A DNA stretch of 8,620 nt from assembly GCA_001438335.1 (NCBI GenBank), contig LIBV01000037.1:1-8620 (forward strand). The letters are read 5' to 3'. The notes beneath the pieces are model-generated. The model did no database searches. It saw only the letters and a list, made by a program, of their open reading frames with translations, and was not told where the DNA came from. Shown piece after piece: positions 7,112-8,620 of the stretch. The number at the start of each line of letters is the position of its first letter. Position 1 is the first letter of the stretch. The translations under genes were made by a program, and so were the position numbers. The DNA is from Pelagibacteraceae bacterium BACL5 MAG-120820-bin39 (lineage in GTDB: Bacteria; Pseudomonadota; Alphaproteobacteria; Pelagibacterales; Pelagibacteraceae).

Positions 7112-7185
7112 TGGTGCTCCCACCCTGTACTGACCAGGGAACTAGTCCTTACCAAGGACTTGTTATGCCATTTAACTACAGGAGC
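7112..7185 (-). tRNA. tRNA-Thr (anticodon GGU), with atypical T-loop
   Basis: The minus strand folds as a 74-nt cloverleaf including encoded CCA. The acceptor GCTCCTG pairs with TGGGAGC (two G·U wobbles at pairs 6-67 and 7-66). The D-stem GTTA/TAAC has loop AATGGCA containing the GG pair. The anticodon stem AGTCC/GGACT has loop TTGGTAA, so the anticodon is GGU (Thr, codons ACC/ACU). The variable loop is 4 nt, the T-stem is CCCTG/CAGGG, and discriminator A is followed by CCA. The T-loop reads GTCAGTA where TTCRANN is normal: position 54 is G rather than T, and 58 is G rather than A. All stems pair, so it is probably a real tRNA gene, but a divergent or degenerate one cannot be excluded. Its 3' end is 3 nt from the stop of the convergent membrane protein gene. 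Confidence 0.8.
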
Positions 7186-7202
7186 AGTTAAGTTCTTTTA
7201 CT

Positions 7203-7232
7203 ATTTTATTGATAATACAGCATTTTTTTCAA
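7203..7232 (-). promoter_or_regulatory. Possible promoter for tRNA-Thr
   Basis: On the minus strand, TTGAAA (7232-7227) is followed by an 18-nt spacer and TAAAAT (7208-7203). Initiation would fall near 7196, about 11 nt before the mature tRNA 5' end. Spacing is slightly long and the region is very AT-rich, so this is only a candidate. The same 101-bp spacer must also hold the promoter for the rightward small-gene/dcd/murA unit. Confidence 0.35.
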
Positions 7233-7257
7233 AATATTGCCTTAATTTTTTTGTAAA

Positions 7258-7280
7258 TATGATTTATATACACCTGAGGA
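7258..7280 (+). promoter_or_regulatory. Candidate -10 element and strong Shine-Dalgarno for the 66-residue protein gene
   Basis: TGAGGA at 7275-7280 lies 6 nt before the ATG at 7287 and is the clearest ribosome binding site in the window; most other starts here have almost none. It supports 7287 as the start and the gene as real. Upstream, TATGAT (7258-7263) could be a -10 element with a start near 7270, but no convincing -35 is at the right distance (TTGCCT at 7237-7242 gives only 15 nt). Confidence 0.5.
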
Positions 7281-7286
7281 AATTTT

Positions 7287-7487
7287 ATGGGCATTCATTA
7301 CGATTATAAATCTACTAAAGGGAACAAGCTGATGGAGAAGCAAGCTAAAAGAGAAAAAAAGCTTGCTGAAAAAAGAGCTAAGCGTTTAGCTAAAGAAGGT
7401 CCGAAAAAAGAAGAACCTAAAGAACAACCGTTAGATGCTTCTAAACCTATAACGTTAGACTTTTTGACAAATCCAAATAAAGAATGA
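7287..7487 (+). CDS. Small lysine-rich protein of unknown function, first gene of the dcd-murA unit
   Basis: I do not recognise this 66-residue protein. It begins MGIHYDYKSTKGNKL. Residues about 16-37 are a run of Lys/Arg/Glu/Ala that should form a single charged helix or coiled coil (KLAEKRAKRLAKEG), followed by a Pro/Lys/Glu linker (38-48). The less charged tail (ITLDFLTNPNKE) could be a short docking motif. There is no signal peptide or membrane segment. A strong TGAGGA site supports the start at 7287. An internal ATG at 7332, preceded by AAGGGA about 9 nt away, would give a 51-residue form that loses the MGIHYDY head. Its stop overlaps the next small gene by 4 nt (ATGA). It is expected to be cytoplasmic and possibly nucleic-acid or ribosome associated, on charge alone. 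Confidence 0.7.
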   Translation: MGIHYDYKSTKGNKLMEKQAKREKKLAEKRAKRLAKEGPKKEEPKEQPLDASKPITLDFLTNPNKE

Positions 7488-7585
7488 CCACTAAAGATAA
7501 AAATGAGCGGCTAAGTTTGGCTCTTAGAAAAAATTTAAAAAAAAGAAAACTTTTTCAAAAAAAGATTAAGAAGAAAAATAAATAA
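7484..7585 (+). CDS. Tiny basic protein, 33 residues, coupled to dcd
   Basis: An open frame of 34 codons starts at the ATG that overlaps the previous stop (ATGA) and ends in a TAA whose last base is the A of the dcd ATG (TAATG). The product begins MTTKDKNERLSLALRKNLKKR and continues with a Lys-rich tail, so nearly half of it is Lys or Arg. The core pattern RLxLALRxNLKKRK resembles short LAxALRxNLKRRK-type proteins I remember from other alphaproteobacteria near murA. I cannot verify that here. Without this frame there would be a 97-nt gap in an otherwise gapless gene chain, and the double overlap argues it is translated. It may serve mainly to carry ribosomes to the dcd start, or act as an RNA- or ribosome-binding peptide (inference). 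Confidence 0.65.
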   Translation: MTTKDKNERLSLALRKNLKKRKLFQKKIKKKNK

Positions 7586-8139
7586 TGTCAGTTCTTTCAG
7601 ATAAGTGGATAAGAAAAATGTCCAAGGAGCAAGGTATGATTTCTCCATTTGAAGAAAAGCAAGTCAGAGGAGATAGTATATCTTATGGACTTTCTTCTTT
7701 TGGTTACGATGCAAGAGTTGCTGAGGAATTTAAGATATTTACTAATGTTAACTCTGAAATAGTCGACCCAAAAAATTTTAAACCAACAAATTTTGTAACT
7801 AAAAATGTATCTGAATGTATCATTCCACCTAATTCATTTGTTCTCGCAAGAACTGTCGAAAAATTTAAAATTCCAGATGATGTTCTGGTTATATGTTTAG
7901 GAAAATCCACTTATGCAAGATGTGGAATTATTGTCAATGTAACACCTCTAGAACCAGGCTGGGAAGGCTATGTAACATTAGAGTTTTCTAATACAACACC
8001 TCTGCCTGCAAAAATTTATGCAAACGAGGGAGTTGCACAGTTTATTTTCTTAAAAGGAAACGAAAAGCCAGAAGTAACCTATGCTGATCGAAATGGAAAA
8101 TACATGGGTCAAACTGGGGTAACCTTACCTAAAGTTTAA
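7585..8139 (+). CDS. dcd: dCTP deaminase
   Basis: This enzyme deaminates dCTP to dUTP, feeding dUMP and then dTMP synthesis, in the cytoplasm. The 184-residue length fits the family (E. coli 193). Seen in order: SFGYDARV (38-45), IPPNSFVLART (80-90), the active-site block GKSTYARCG (106-114) with S108 and R112, then EPGWEGYVTLEFSN (123-136) with the catalytic general-base Glu at E133. The C-terminal YMGQTGVTLPKV closes over the triphosphate in homologues. These residues correspond to S111, R115 and E138 of the E. coli enzyme. A bifunctional deaminase/dUTPase cannot be excluded from sequence alone, but the monofunctional form is usual in proteobacteria. The start shares a base with the previous small gene's stop; AAGAAG upstream is purine-rich. 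The stop is 2 nt before murA. Confidence 0.95.
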   Translation: MSVLSDKWIRKMSKEQGMISPFEEKQVRGDSISYGLSSFGYDARVAEEFKIFTNVNSEIVDPKNFKPTNFVTKNVSECIIPPNSFVLARTVEKFKIPDDVLVICLGKSTYARCGIIVNVTPLEPGWEGYVTLEFSNTTPLPAKIYANEGVAQFIFLKGNEKPEVTYADRNGKYMGQTGVTLPKV

Positions 8140-8141
8140 AA

Positions 8142-8620
8142 ATGCAAAAGCTAGAGGTCTTTGGAGCAAGTCAGCTCAAAGGTCAAATAAAAATTTCTGG
8201 TTCTAAAAATGCTTCCTTACCAATTTTAGCAGCCACTTTGTTATCTAATAAAAAAATCCTATTAAGAAATCTTCCATTGGTTCGAGACATAGAAACAATG
8301 AAAAACTTATTAGAGTCATTAGGTTCTAAAATTAAATATAAGAATAAAGAACTAATAATTGACAATACAAGACAAACAAAAAAATTTGCATCTTACAGTT
8401 TAGTCAAAACTATGCGTGCAGGGATTTTAGTCTTAGGCCCCTTACTTGCTAAATTTGGTTCTGCTAAAGTTTCTCTTCCAGGAGGTTGTGCTATTGGCAC
8501 TAGACCTGTTGATATTCATTTAAAAGCATTAGCAAGACTAGGTGTAAAATATAAAATTTTAGAAGGCTATGTTCATGCTACTGCTCCAATAGGATTAAAA
8601 GGTGCAAAAATTAAATTTCC
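8142..8620 (+). CDS. murA: UDP-N-acetylglucosamine 1-carboxyvinyltransferase, N-terminal part
   Basis: This enzyme transfers enolpyruvate from PEP to UDP-GlcNAc, the first committed step of peptidoglycan synthesis, in the cytoplasm. The window holds 159 codons of a protein normally about 420 residues long; the rest lies beyond 8620. K22-N23 in ISGSKNASLPIL are the conserved substrate-binding pair. The loop LPGGCAIGTRPVD carries C116 (E. coli C115), the residue alkylated by fosfomycin, so this is the Cys-type, presumably fosfomycin-sensitive, enzyme rather than the Asp-type. KTMRAGILVLGPLLA (89-103) and HLKALARLG (126-134) are also family blocks. The ATG at 8142 is 2 nt after the dcd stop, with only weak purines upstream, so it is probably cotranscribed with dcd. 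Confidence 0.96.
   Translation, partial: MQKLEVFGASQLKGQIKISGSKNASLPILAATLLSNKKILLRNLPLVRDIETMKNLLESLGSKIKYKNKELIIDNTRQTKKFASYSLVKTMRAGILVLGPLLAKFGSAKVSLPGGCAIGTRPVDIHLKALARLGVKYKILEGYVHATAPIGLKGAKIKF

Noticed and set aside
7112..7187. Reading the tRNA on the plus strand (anticodon loop TTACCAA)
   Set aside because: The plus strand lacks a 3' CCA and the GG of the D-loop in the right place; the minus strand has T8, the D-loop GG, T33, discriminator A and CCA.
7186..7286. Riboswitch or structured leader before the small-gene/dcd unit
   Set aside because: The spacer is 101 bp of low-complexity AT-rich DNA, shared with the tRNA promoter; I see no stable GC-containing stems or known aptamer motif.
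7704..8365. Minus-strand frames opposite dcd (7704-7910) and murA (8183-8365)
   Set aside because: Antisense shadows of genes whose active-site residues are all present.
1..8620. CRISPR array, insertion sequence, prophage, toxin-antitoxin or defence genes
   Set aside because: No spaced repeats, transposase or integrase motifs, terminal repeats or attachment-site duplication at the tRNA 3' end were found; gene content is housekeeping.

Overview
The window looks like part of the chromosome of a streamlined marine alphaproteobacterium of the SAR11 / Candidatus Pelagibacter type. The reasons are very AT-rich DNA including the intergenic regions, short or overlapping gene junctions, few strong Shine-Dalgarno sites, lysine/asparagine/isoleucine-rich proteins, and an rpmH-rnpA-yidD-yidC-argB-HAD-dapD-dapE order that I recall as typical of alphaproteobacteria. 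The lineage is inferred from style and synteny, not from a database match.

Left part, minus strand (6295 down to 1): one long, tightly packed gene string. It runs rpmH (ribosomal protein L34), rnpA (RNase P protein), yidD, yidC (membrane insertion), argB (arginine synthesis), a HAD phosphatase of the pyrimidine 5'-nucleotidase type, dapD and dapE (succinylase branch of lysine/diaminopimelate synthesis), and the first third of a histone-deacetylase-family (acetyl-amine deacetylase) gene cut by the window edge. Three successive junctions are TAATG (stop and start share one A), and two others overlap by 4 nt, so translation is probably coupled through much of the unit. A good sigma70-like promoter sits just upstream of rpmH.

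Middle (6296-7286): a 93-bp divergent spacer leads to a plus-strand gene for a TVP38/TMEM64 (SNARE-associated/DedA-like) membrane protein. A minus-strand tRNA-Thr(GGU) gene, with encoded CCA and an odd T-loop, then lies only 3 nt from that gene's stop codon in convergent orientation. The 101-bp spacer to the right of the tRNA is divergent again.

Right part, plus strand (7287-8620): two very small basic proteins (66 and 33 residues), then dcd (dCTP deaminase), then murA (first committed step of peptidoglycan synthesis), which runs off the window. The two small genes and dcd are chained by ATGA and TAATG overlaps, and murA follows after 2 nt.

Functionally the window is mostly housekeeping: ribosome and RNase P biogenesis, membrane protein insertion, arginine and diaminopimelate synthesis, dUTP supply and cell-wall synthesis. 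I see no CRISPR array, transposon, toxin-antitoxin pair, phage or defence system. The least explained items are the two tiny coupled genes before dcd, the atypical tRNA-Thr T-arm, and the HDAC-family gene attached to the end of the dap genes.
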